From positions 930,001 to 994,000 of the forward strand of contig WJXW01000010.1 of assembly GCA_015832175.1 (NCBI GenBank): a stretch of DNA of 64,000 nucleotides. Direction: 5' to 3'. This DNA is from Paraphaeosphaeria minitans. Lineage: Eukaryota > Ascomycota > Dothideomycetes > Pleosporales > Didymosphaeriaceae. How positions within the stretch are numbered: the stretch's first letter is position 1; the number at the start of each line of letters is the position of its first letter. The notes beneath the pieces are model-generated. The model had not been told where the DNA came from. It saw nothing but the letters and a program-made list of their open reading frames with translations, and searched no databases. Of the stretch, positions 11,001-20,695 are shown piece after piece. The translations under genes and the position numbers were made by a program.

Positions 11001-13004
11001 CGCTATCCCGCTGTTTATCTTGACAGCGATTACTTGTCAGGGACATCTTCTGGGAGTTCCAGGGTCGCGGATGCGATTGACTTTCTAAATGCTGAGCTAG
11101 CCAATGTACCGTCGTCGCTGTTAGCTAAAGCAGCTCATAACGCCTATGAAGCTTTGAGCACAACAAGCGAGCAAGAAAGTGGGTATGTTGACTTGGAACG
11201 ACACACCTTCCAACTTGTGCGAATGCTTGTCTGTTGCGACAGACCTAACCTCGCTTCGGATTTAGTCGTGCACATAGTTCTTGATCGACCTCAAAACAGC
11301 TCCTGGCATCGGCAACTGCTATCTAAATCATTCCTCCGTAGGCTGCCAGCGGCTGCTGCACAGGAATGTGTTAGCACATTCGCGAAAGCAATCATCTCAA
11401 TAACCAAGAAACAAGCCGCGATAAGCATAAACAGCTCGACGAGATCCAAACCAGACCAAAGCACAGGTCGAAGCACAGAGACGATGGATTATCGACAAGG
11501 TCCAGTCAAAGTAACAACTGCCAAGCTTCTGGCAGAAATGCTTGGCGATACCGCGTGCCTACCAGAGCAATTCGCTGTATCGATACTCTCCGAGCTTATA
11601 AAGAATGCAACCCACGTTGACATTCGTGGTGCGGCTTTGAGCAGTCTGCTTGGTTTGCTGAGATTTGGATCAGCCAAAAAGGTCGACAATATCCTGACAG
11701 CACTCCAGATCATCATTCCCATTGCCGGTAACCTTCGAGAGCGCTGTCTCATCACAGAGGCAGAATGGGCGCACGCTGAGAACAAACTCGAGCTCCCTGA
11801 ATTGGACGATCAGGGTTCCCTCAACGAGTCAGTACCCATGCTCTGGTCTCTTTTTGCCTTCCTCAACGAAACCCCTCCCGGCAGTTTCCAATTCCTCTTT
11901 CAAACTGCATTTGTCACGCGTATAGTTCTTCCGATCATTACCGATCTAGAATACCAGACTGCGAAATGGGTTTCACTCTTCCTCAGAAAATATGGGTTCG
12001 ACTTCTCAGCACAACAAGACCTCGACATACCACAGATTCCTCGCCACCAGCAGATTCTGTACGAGCTTTTGCGCTGCGCTGCTCCATTCCTGCCTATCTC
12101 TTTTCTCAACAAGTACTCAGCACACTGCACGTTCAACATCTCTCCTCCCGATGACATTGGAAAGCTGAACAAGAGACTCAGGGAAGATGTCACTGCAACA
12201 AGTGATCCTGCGGCAAGGGCATGGCTCGCTCGCTATGATGTCGGTATGGATGTATCTGGGCGTTCGTTCCAAGTAACGTCGTTGCTGGATAAATATGCCA
12301 ACAACGCCACCTCTTCCAGGTTGACAGGCGAGATCACGATCAAAGCGGTCCAAGCAGCTTACTTGAAGCTCTATACCGTAATATTACTGCACGATACCGA
12401 ACACTTGAAGGCCGTCCACCGAGAACAGCGACTTCTTTGGCCATACTCGCCGTCTTCCCTGATTGACCTGTTCTGGGGAATAAACTACAAACCCGTCGTC
12501 GAAGCCATCATCCTATACGTGGAGTCATTGCACACACGCGAGTGGGAGCGCGACCCCAGTCGCCACCCGCTCGTGCTACCCAACACTTTCATTCTACGCA
12601 TGCACCTCCTACAGTACGCTGCACAGCACTCGGACCATCCTCAGGATTCCGCGGAGCATTGCGCAGCCTTCGCGAGTCGCGTAGCCAAGCTCGTGGGCCA
12701 GATCTCGCACGGGCTGTACCATAACAAATTCCTGGAGCTCAAGGCTAGTCTTGGGTATGTGCGAGGCGATGACCGGTGGCGAGTAGCTTGTCTCTTGGGT
12801 GATGTGGGCAAGACGCCACTGTCGTGGTTGACGCTACAAGATCAGCTCCGTGTGGAGCTTGCGGCGACCTTGTTATACGATGGGACCAGAGAGGGGAATC
12901 GCGATGTCGCTTTGTCGGGGGAAGTGGAAGCGCTGAGGCAAAGTTGGAGGGCGAGCGAGAGCGAAGAGGTAAGGAGGCTAGGGTTCAGAGAGTGGCTTGG
13001 ATGA
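8085..13004 (+). CDS. Very large conserved-looking fungal protein, unknown function (1639 aa)
   Basis: A single uninterrupted frame of 1639 codons starts at the first in-frame ATG (8085). The open frame extends upstream to 7920 without an ATG. The protein looks soluble and mostly alpha-helical, with many Leu/Ala-rich helices, no signal peptide and no convincing membrane segment. Long stretches such as ILPPEDALLLFARIRSARGD and the flanking helices resemble alpha-solenoid (HEAT- or TPR-like) architecture. I see no catalytic motif and recognise no named family. Retention of almost 5 kb of open frame with normal codon use shows it is under selection. Proteins of this size and composition exist as uncharacterised genes in ascomycetes, but a scaffold role is only inference. 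Confidence 0.85.
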   Translation: MASAALLDPQILRSSRAHELTEHLRGVLRNSSEEAITREILHLIEIDSIAPAAFAQWLGVAQSPETLRTALTQTVSNQVRRFAFKKLKKSLSGPQWQDTWDALGGASGWLTVLKEFSVQDVHEACRVLAWTTKGTDVEAKRKRFTDLFTTLLPEYFSDEPSNIHWNPDHRQLRVTYQRLIPTCTSDVVSRIANRHWDEFKWHRRPLLLSHGDTLQGLAIRYVFENHPAGEKWLSPLLSRYPSATTNTLGVSASMQFSLSLLERLAHEDVGASLEDNMVCKELLEPLLKRALKKKTDWSFIQRIVDLFLLYFNRHPSVAETLDMRQGSLVYLVGRCWSIKPDMFADQFERILSLPYGKVEKGQMFSRLVRLGLLGVWKSRRYAVLQFYCRCLYQCDLDNEADLTNVILPPLTNTLLNKILPPEDALLLFARIRSARGDYNLVDRSAYDYGEPGADTIVDVDMWHALLLFRAPRYAEAEKLAGQCFEARKKVTMSSAGRQRRSTSARSAIDFATLSGSLDIYMEAQQWARRFIRDPLTARELFQTTTREGINLLSGRLRTLNRDAPFSELQNRVEYANKIMLFMFETTCIALREPSFNKLHFRGVLAMFASVVQKRMKQAGRLKKYSNMSHEDVYRVLWADTLKILLIVEERGLSPGHENLSLNTVRGVLNNQGTANIDLKGEEPATLRFFDEFAKARDELWRKHRLFAHPATAVLPAPYPKGLPVQHLTEPYLLYLRDDHSETPYIASRIKAAVFPEQKAALVPFPEDKEIREAIGTLVDDYLFALKMFASEWLNKEEKTRRLHEAWAYAIGPLSEGRFTPQDADRYWTTGETGDIFFPKYWHDASDTRFPNWPLVPEAKYPEAVHEWNPIPATLNYTTERKLNTITYIDVSKQLLDRSHNATVSTTFQLDDPVIPATIHADAFSTFFTRRAKADPAIKEGQILLAFSHLDNLFPKLRLLDTRFPTAAPELVCRYPAVYLDSDYLSGTSSGSSRVADAIDFLNAELANVPSSLLAKAAHNAYEALSTTSEQESGYVDLERHTFQLVRMLVCCDRPNLASDLVVHIVLDRPQNSSWHRQLLSKSFLRRLPAAAAQECVSTFAKAIISITKKQAAISINSSTRSKPDQSTGRSTETMDYRQGPVKVTTAKLLAEMLGDTACLPEQFAVSILSELIKNATHVDIRGAALSSLLGLLRFGSAKKVDNILTALQIIIPIAGNLRERCLITEAEWAHAENKLELPELDDQGSLNESVPMLWSLFAFLNETPPGSFQFLFQTAFVTRIVLPIITDLEYQTAKWVSLFLRKYGFDFSAQQDLDIPQIPRHQQILYELLRCAAPFLPISFLNKYSAHCTFNISPPDDIGKLNKRLREDVTATSDPAARAWLARYDVGMDVSGRSFQVTSLLDKYANNATSSRLTGEITIKAVQAAYLKLYTVILLHDTEHLKAVHREQRLLWPYSPSSLIDLFWGINYKPVVEAIILYVESLHTREWERDPSRHPLVLPNTFILRMHLLQYAAQHSDHPQDSAEHCAAFASRVAKLVGQISHGLYHNKFLELKASLGYVRGDDRWRVACLLGDVGKTPLSWLTLQDQLRVELAATLLYDGTREGNRDVALSGEVEALRQSWRASESEEVRRLGFREWLG

Positions 13005-14018
13005 TGGTGAAGCTGTCGAGTATGGCATACTGGGCTACGGGGCAATGCTTAGGAAGATTTTACACGGTGTGAGTGATACAAGCCTTTTGGAAGAAACAAG
13101 TGGATCAGGTTTTTCCAGGTTCTCGTTATGTGGCGAGTTGCACTCCTGTAGCAACTGAAGCTGCACAACGACTCTCGGGAAGAATCAATTAAGCACTAAG
13201 ACAGGGATATATGGATGACCGGATATCAGCATCGATGTAGTACACCGGAAACCTATTCCATGCAGGTGTTCCTCGCAAAGTACGCAAAGTTCAAGGGGGG
13301 CGACGGCCCAGTGACCAGCTTCCATTTTCCCTGCAGAGATGGAGCGGCCAAGCGAACGGTTCCGGAAGCCTAGCCAAAAAAAATGGCAGACTACACTATC
13401 TTGGGAGGCCTAACAAACTCTCAATTAAAGCATTTCTTTGATAACGTGACGGCTGCTGAGCGTTTCAAAGGCCAGGGAGATGGGTAGCGGCAACCAAGCG
13501 AAATACAAGGATACTGAGCTTTTGAAGTGCGGCAAGATCCGGGGCAGCTGGGTACGTTTCGGGGGCGCGATATGGATGTTGTTGTTGCAAACGTCATTCT
13601 CCCCGCTGGATGCAAGGTCAGCGGCAAGAGAGCGCGTTGTCCAGTGATCTACTCCTAGGAGCATTGACCTGCGGACTCTGGCGCATTCGATTATCTGCCC
13701 ACTGAGTTTGCGGACGTTTGGATCAGCTCCGTTACTGGGTTCTTGGATAATGGATACGAATGTCAGTCGAGGACTCTCAGCAAACAGCCTCTGGGGAAGT
13801 CAAGCATAGATCGGAGGTCGTTGCCAAAGGTCATAGTTTCTGTGAAATAGGCCTTGCGCTTCGGGTATTGCATCAATGTTAGTTCGTGTCTACACATAGA
13901 CGCTAAGAACACGCCACAGAGTCGTGTGGAATCATCAAATCGTTTCCTGATATCCGTGCATGTTCAAATCCCATGCACATCGCATCATCCAGTCCACGCA
14001 CATTCGCCCATCACCTGC
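13005..14018. other. Intergenic region
   Basis: About 1 kb lies between the convergent ends of the 1639-residue gene and the MFS permease. Open frames on the minus strand (13421-13664) are short, overlap each other and show no domain. I see nothing else. Confidence 0.5.
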
Positions 14019-15742
14019 TCAGTAAACGTAAAGGTTGCCGCTCTCGTCATTCGACTCCCTAAGCGCCTTATTCCTCTTCTTCATAATAATCTTCGCCACC
14101 CACGCAAGCACAGCAGTAGCGACCGAGAAGCCAGCAGACGAGCCAAGCGCAATGGCATACCGCGGCTCATCAGTTTTCGGCCACAAGTACGGCGTCCTAT
14201 TCTCGCGTGTTAGCCCAAGCAGTCACTACATGGATTGCGAGCGGAAAGCACCCACCAGATGAATGACGCGTTCATGATCGTCGTCACAATGCCGATTGCG
14301 ACCGCCTTCTTCTCCTTCGTCTGGCCGCACGTACTTCCGCACCACCCAAGAATGAGCGAGTTGACGCCGTACGTGCCGATGGTGAAGATTACCATGGAGA
14401 CGTAGCGGCCAGCTAGATCCATAGTTGCACACGCGGATACGAAGCCGATTGTAGCTACGGCCTTCGAGAGCGTAATGTGCCATGTGCGTTCATTGAACTT
14501 GCCGCTGCTCCACGAGACGGCAATGGTGACGGCGCCGGCGATGAGATAGGGCGGGCATGTGAGGACGAGGGTGATGGTCTGGTTGAAGCCCAGGGTCTCT
14601 ACCACGGTGGGGAAGAAGTTTTTGAAACCGTTGGCGGCCAGACTGAGAGGAGTCAGCGATGATTTACCTAGGCTTGGGGTAACAGATACATACTGCATGT
14701 GTGCCATGAGAGCAAAGATCCACACCATCGGATCTTTGGCAGCCTGCATGAAGCCCTTCCGGGTGGACGTCTCGCCCTCGTTGCCAACGGTGTCGAGCTC
14801 CATGCGGTTGGTGGCCAGCAGGCGCTCCTCGGGCTTCAGCCACTTTGTGTTGTGGGGGAAGTCGGGCAGGAGGAAGAATCCCACGACGGCGATGACAAAG
14901 GTGACAGCTCCCTGGAGGATGAACAGCCATCTCCAGCCGGAAATCCCGGCGACGTCGTCCAGGCCGTGGAAGATGCCCGCAGCGATCAGGCCTGCGAAAG
15001 CTGTGGCGAGGATGTTGCCCGTGTACAGGATAGCAATGCGTGTTGCGACTTCCTTGCGCGTGTAGAATATAGACAATAGGTAGACTGCGCCGGGGTAGTA
15101 AGGTGCCTCTGTCAGCCCCAAGAAGAATCGGGTGAGGAGCAAGCCAGTGAAGTTTTTAGACACGGCGGTTAGACCGCTGACGATGGCCCAAAGCATCATG
15201 GCGGTTCCCATGTATCGACCTAAGTTTCTGTCAGTTCATGGCTGCAAGGTATCTGCTGGGCCGACTTCATTCCAAGTAATTTAAAATGATGGGTGGCAAA
15301 CATACTGGGGCGGGTTCTCGTCAAGAACATGTTGGACGGGATCTGACCGAGTAGATAGCCGACAAAGAGAATGGACACGCAAGTCTGGTACTGGGCACTA
15401 GTGAGGTTGAGATCTTCCTCGAGATCGTTGATCCTGGCGAGGGCAATCGCGTTCCTGTAAAGATAGTCGTGTCAGCATGCATAATCCATCCACGATAGGG
15501 ATGGAACAGAGATGTACGTACCTGTCCAGATAGTTCAGCCAATACATGGACCACAGCATAGGCATGATCCATCGGTCCAGTTTCTTGACCAATGCAATCT
15601 CACGAGGATCTGTTTTTGCGTGGGCACCAAACTGATCTTGCCTATCGACGATAGGAACAAGTTTCACATAATCTGGCTCGTTCGTCCGCTGCTGTTCCAA
15701 CATGAGGACTTCATTCTTCTCAGCCGTGGTAGTGGTTGCCAT
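14019..15742 (-). CDS. MFS permease of the anion:cation symporter (Dal5/Tna1-like) type
   Basis: Five exons are resolved: 15522-15742, 15306-15454, 14694-15219, 14256-14642 and 14019-14196. All four introns are GT..AG (67, 86, 51 and 59 bp) and the total is 486 residues in frame. The N-terminus is cytosolic, then KKLDRWIMPMLWSMYWLNYL opens the first helix, as in allantoate, nicotinate and pantothenate permeases of the ACS family. The motif GLTEAPYYPGAVYLLS in helix 4 and GWRWLFILQGAVTFV in helix 6 are characteristic. Twelve hydrophobic segments are expected, and the tail is basic (KIIMKKRNKALRESN). The substrate is probably a small carboxylate, vitamin or ureide taken up with protons across the plasma membrane, but it cannot be fixed from sequence. 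No catabolic gene lies beside it. Confidence 0.9.
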
Positions 15743-18652
15743 CTTGGACGTTTCTTCTCGAAGATAGATCTGTGAAAAAATATGGAGCTGAGCAACCCTG
15801 CGCAGGCAGCTGTGGAGCGTGTATCCCAGGTGCAGAGACCCATCGTTTATATATTATTCTCGCCCTACATTCCTTCACCCCAGACAGAGTGGCATCCCGA
15901 TACCGTCAAAGCTCAGCCTGCGTACGTGGGGAAAGGATGGGTCAACGATTGAGTCGAATTATTGGCCGACTAGCAGCTGGTCACATACCAAGAAGCTATC
16001 CAAGAAGACCTAAGACCTGTATTTTCACGACCCCGAACGGCTGAGCCTCACCCCAGGTAGCTTGGGCGCGTCTTGGATTCGGAGCAAAACGGTCTGTAGT
16101 GCAGATGGTGAGTTATTTGTTCCGAATGGTGTAGGTAGATGCGCACAAGATGGGTCTTTGGGTAGAATTTGGTGGAATCTGGGGTAGGGCCTCGTGATGC
16201 AGTCGTGTCTAATAGTATTGATAGCCCAAGATCACGCGGACTTGACTCATTCACACGGCAGGTCCTCTTTCCGTCCTTTTGCTCTGGTATAAGGCGGAAG
16301 ACCTCAACTTCCCGTTACTCTCTGCCTCCGCGCTGCTGTGCGAGAACTCCCGACGAACGCGGCCGGCAATTCCATGCCATCGGAAGAGGACTTCGTTCAA
16401 CCAACGCCACACCCGTCAAGCTTCTAAACATGACCTCGAGACGATGCTTCGACTCGGCATGCTTCACCGCTCGAGAGCTTCCCCGCTCCCTCGTGTCTTG
16501 GTTAGTCGCGCGGCGCGCTTCGTTGACGGCGCGAAGAAAGGACGGTATGTAGGTTGGCAAGCCATGACCGCGGCGCCAATGGCTTGTGTCTTCTTCATGT
16601 GTAGGCGCGGAGCGGCCACCGAATTTTAGGCGCTTTAAAGGTGCCGAGAAGAAACGGGCAGAAACGGGGACGTGGGGGATTTCGCGCGGGGAACGCGACG
16701 CTATCGTAGCGCAGACTGACTGGTGCATGAAACCTGCATGATTCGATCGTTGTGTCAAGCGGGACAAGTCGATGCGGAGGATGTCTATGTGGCCTCAGGA
16801 TTCGGCATCCAAATCCTGGGCGAGGCTGCGCTGGGTCGTGAAATCAGAGCACCATCTGCAATGTGCATTGGCGGCGACGGCGCAGTTCGGAGTGGGTCCG
16901 CGTCTAGACCCAGTGATGGGTAGGTACACAACTGGCGTTTAGCTGGACATGCGATCAAATATATCTAGCAGGTTTCTGGCATTTTGGGTAAAGGAATCGT
17001 TCTCTTGGGACTGTCTCTTACCTAGCAGCTCGTCAACCCACGACGTTTCATCACTGTCTCGATTGTCTTCCACAGCACCAGGATCCCCAACGGGTCCATC
17101 ACCTTCCTATGCATGGTACGGAGCAGCACCTGTGCATAAGATTTTTGATTATTGACACCGAAGATAAGGTAAAATCGAGCAGATCAGTGGACAAGATAGG
17201 CAAGAGTCCGACAACACAGGTCTTCGTGTTTGTATACGGACTTCCATTGGGGAGAAAGGAACTTGCACAGCACTGTCGAATCCACAGGACGTGCTATTCG
17301 AACCACGCAGGGAAGCGTGCGAAGTGCTAGAACTGCATGCATACATCATCTCTCCTCTTCTAGAAAACAACGATCCGCCTGGTCGATGTACCGATTTCTT
17401 ACTTACTCTTTCCGCGAATGGTACTTGAGTTGTGGAATTATATGAGCTGTGGACATGCGCCGCACTGAAATGTCTTGAAGTACCTTCCTATTCAACCAGC
17501 ATGCATCCCAGACGTTCTACTGGGGACCTGCGGTGACAGTGAAATACACATACCCAGCTAGCAACCGTAGCGCCAGGCGAGATACCAAGGTGCGAATTTC
17601 CTGCGTGAGGAACGAGCCGTGTGAATAAACCCTGTACAAATAATTTTTATTGCAAACAAAGCAGAGAATATCTACCCAGCAATACACCAATCAAACTCAA
17701 CATACCTACCTATACTTTGCCGAAGACTTCATCAAGCCTTCCATATCTACGATTCCTCCTGAGCACTTTACCATTGACTTGCACCTCAAAACTTCTGCCA
17801 CACATGCTGCGTCGACTCCCACAGCCCCCTCGCCAACTTCCCTTCATCAAGCTGAAGGGCGCTTGACCGAACTAAGCACTAGCGTGCAAGCAACTTGCAT
17901 CTGAACCGTGCCCAGTCCCAGTAAGCAACCTACCTGCACACAAAACCCAATGCACTTCAGGAGATAATCCAACTCCCTCGTCTCTCAGCGAGATTCTTTT
18001 AACATGTTCGTATTCAGTCCGTTGGATTTGTCTCCTCGACGGGGCAACGGCGTTAATGTCAGAGAAGAAATCGTTCGAGAAAATCCAGTGTTGTGATGTG
18101 TGTTCAGCCCCCAAGTTATTCGTGACATCAGTCTTGGAGATGAAGCTCGTGATGAGGAGATCCGAGATGCGGACGGAGACCGGACGGGCGGAAGCATCAT
18201 CAAAAGCGAGGAGAAAAGCGAGGAGGAAGTTGTAGAATAGGGTTGACCAAAGAGCATGGAGTGATTTCAATGTATCATACGTACATACATACGGTACATA
18301 CGAATGATAGCTCGCATGCTCAGGACGCCGCAAAGCTCGGGAAGCTACCCACCACCCTCTAGATCTGTACCCGTCCGATGAACCCCGATTTCTCACGGAC
18401 GCCTTCGCCCGCGCATCCTCAACTGTTCTTTCCCCTCATCTCGAATTACCAGCCCCCACCTCACTCGAGCACCCTATCGTGACTCCCATGCGCAACGGTG
18501 CCTACGCTGCCCCGCCGTCCCTCTCTGCCTTGCACCTCACTCTAAATAAGCCATGTGCGACATGGGCCCTAGCGCGCAGCTGGTGTGCAATGCTCCTGCC
18601 ACCGAACACGAGATCAATCGAAGGTGCCACGCGAGGAAAATGGCCAAGTTAC
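15743..18652. other. Long gene-poor stretch
   Basis: Nearly 3 kb holds no supported gene. An unsupported 174-codon frame on the minus strand (17872-18396) has no domain. A short minus-strand segment at about 16952-17110 reads like a terminal exon and is listed separately. Other frames are short and overlap. Confidence 0.45.
16952..17110 (-). other. Orphan exon-like segment
   Basis: On the minus strand, after a possible acceptor (CATAG near 17110), about 53 codons read as acidic then hydrophilic protein containing SWVDELLGKRQSQ and NLLDIFDRMSS before a stop. The composition is protein-like, but no upstream exon could be joined with confidence. It could be the last exon of an unresolved gene or a relic. 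Confidence 0.2.
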
Positions 18653-18761
<109 letters not shown>

Positions 18762-19012
18762 TTACAATCGCGATATGGTATTAGTGAACCGACAGTGCCG
18801 TTGCGCGACAGACATGAAACTACAGCAGTCATACAAAAGAGAAAAGAACAAAAAACAAGACGAGTATGAAATCTTGGGATGCTTCATTCGTAAAAGCAAT
18901 CTTCTAGCAGTGGCAGTTGACCGTGGCAAGTCAACGGGGCAGAAATGAGGAATGAAACAAGGAAACAGCAATGCGCTGCGCGACAGAGAGCGTATTTGTC
19001 AACACCTGGCCG
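18762..19012. other. 3' flank of the DUF4112 gene
   Basis: I see no gene or repeat between the microsatellite and the stop codon of the DUF4112 gene. Confidence 0.5.
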
Positions 19013-19876
19013 CTAGCGTCGACTGCTCGTGGTGTTGTTGCGGCTGGGCCGGTCATCGCGTCTGTCACTGCGGCCATAACCCATCTCTTCGTCGGCGATC
19101 CTGTCACGGCGACCAGAGTGTGCGCGGGCTGGCTGTCGAACTGCATGGCGGTCGTCGCGGCCATCCCTAGAGATGGCGACGCGTTCGTACTCGTCATCCG
19201 AGAAGTCCTCATAGACAGTAGCGGGCCGCGGGTGCCTCTTGTGTCTGCTGTCGTCGTCCACGAGTTCTTGTGGCTTGTACTTTTTGTCGAGGTGCTCTTC
19301 CAGGAGGCGTACGTTCTTGGAGTTGGCGCGGAAGGCGGCGTCGAGGAGGTCGCCGACAAAGGGGATCAGGCCGACGAAAAAGTCCAAGAGCACGTTGATG
19401 ATCATCATCAACAACGTGCCACGCGGCAGGCCACCCTCCACTTTGCACATGTTCTTGACGAGGTTTCCTGCGAGGGCGAAGTCCACGGCGTCGCCAGCGG
19501 CGGGGACAATGCCAATGACGGAAGACCAGCCAAAGCGGATGCCAAGGAAGTTGAAGAGAGAGCAGTCGAGCCTGTAGGCCGTTTTCCGGGATTTGGCAAG
19601 GATGTTGGCATCGTGCTCTGGGATCCAGGCGGGAATCTGTTTCTTGACCTTCTTTTTCTTGCCGGGCTTCCTGGGGTGGTCGATGAATTCATAGAAAGGA
19701 TCCTGACGCGGTTAGCTTGTAAGTTGGGAGACAGACGCAGTCGTGATAGGGAAGAATGCCGTGAGTTAGTGTTGATGGCGACTTACATATTGATCGACGG
19801 GGGCCTTATCCTTGTACTTGTTCATCTCGCTGGACAGCATCTTGCGAGCCGCATATTTTGCGACCACTTGCGTCAT
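19013..19876 (-). CDS. DUF4112 membrane-associated protein
   Basis: Two exons (19787-19876 and 19013-19702) are joined across an 84-bp GT..AG intron, giving 259 residues. A basic lysine-rich stretch (HPRKPGKKKKVKKQIP) precedes the DUF4112 core at about residues 70-165. The core is recognisable from FGWSSVIGIVPAAGDAVDF, which includes the GxxPxxGD signature, and a second LIPFVGDLLDAAF block. Two hydrophobic hairpins are expected. The C-terminal 80 residues are highly charged, Arg/Asp-rich and probably disordered. The biochemical role of DUF4112 proteins is unknown. The gene is transcribed away from DCP2 across an 819-bp intergenic region, so the two may share regulatory DNA. Confidence 0.9.
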
Positions 19877-20695
19877 GATTGCGTTCCTGGCCGACGGAGG
19901 GAGCAGTGTTTGGAGAGGTGGAGACGGGGAGCACACTCAATGCAGAGTTGCTTGATTTTCAAAGACGAGCAACAGCCAAGAGGTTGGTGGTGGGCAGGTG
20001 GTTGCGCGGGTGTCTGAATGGCTCGGGCAGATTTGGTTGGCGGGTGGCTCTCGTCTTCTGGGCTACTGAAACGGGCGCGTCGCTGGCAGCTACCTATGTA
20101 TAGCAGGCGGGGACGAGCAGCGGAACGCGATTTTGGCAGAGTGGAATAGAGGTCAGAAGCGACAAGAAGAAGATGGCAGCTAATAATAAGGCGCTGCTGG
20201 CGGTGTGCTGGCGTTGGGGGGATTGCATGGGCTCGTCCCTGATCTCGTCCCTGATCTCGTCCCGTCCCAGACCCAAAGACGTCACACGGCCTGCACCGCC
20301 ACATACGAGCGCCACATTTCCTCGCCACAGCGCCACAGTGCCACAGCGCCACAGCGCCACAGACGGCTCGCGCCTGCCCGACGTGCATGGCAGCCATTCC
20401 GCACTCGAACTTCAGTCAGTCAGTCAGTCAGTCAGTGTCGGCCTCACCACCAACATCACACGCTTCCACGTGCCTATTTCTCTCACATTCTTTGCGCGGC
20501 TGTGCACCTTCTAGTCCTTCGCCCCAGACCTTGCCCGCTCGCTGCCGTCCTTCACCCCGCGGCTCGCCTCCCGCCTCACGCCTCCCGCCATTGTTTTGGG
20601 CCCCAGAGCTCCCCCAGAGCTCCCCAGAGCTCCCCTCTGTAGTCGGCCCTCGCTGCGTCCAGGCATGCTGCGCGACACCGGCCAAACAACCCATC
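19877..20695. promoter_or_regulatory. Shared divergent promoter region of the DUF4112 gene and DCP2, with short tandem repeats
   Basis: This 819-bp interval separates two divergent start codons. It holds three local tandem repeats: a CTCGTCCCTGAT unit repeated at 20232-20265, a CGCCACAG-type repeat at 20322-20362, and (TCAG)n at 20412-20436. The DCP2 frame is open back to 20387, but that upstream part is low-complexity and begins in this repeat zone, so I treat it as leader sequence. Confidence 0.5.

Noticed and set aside
17872..18396. 174-codon minus-strand ORF as a gene
   Set aside because: No domain, no splice support and composition not clearly coding; length alone is not enough.
20387..20695. 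Upstream start for DCP2 adding 103 residues
   Set aside because: The extension is low-complexity, begins in a tandem repeat and is unlike any DCP2 N-terminus, whereas 20696 starts directly before the regulatory domain.
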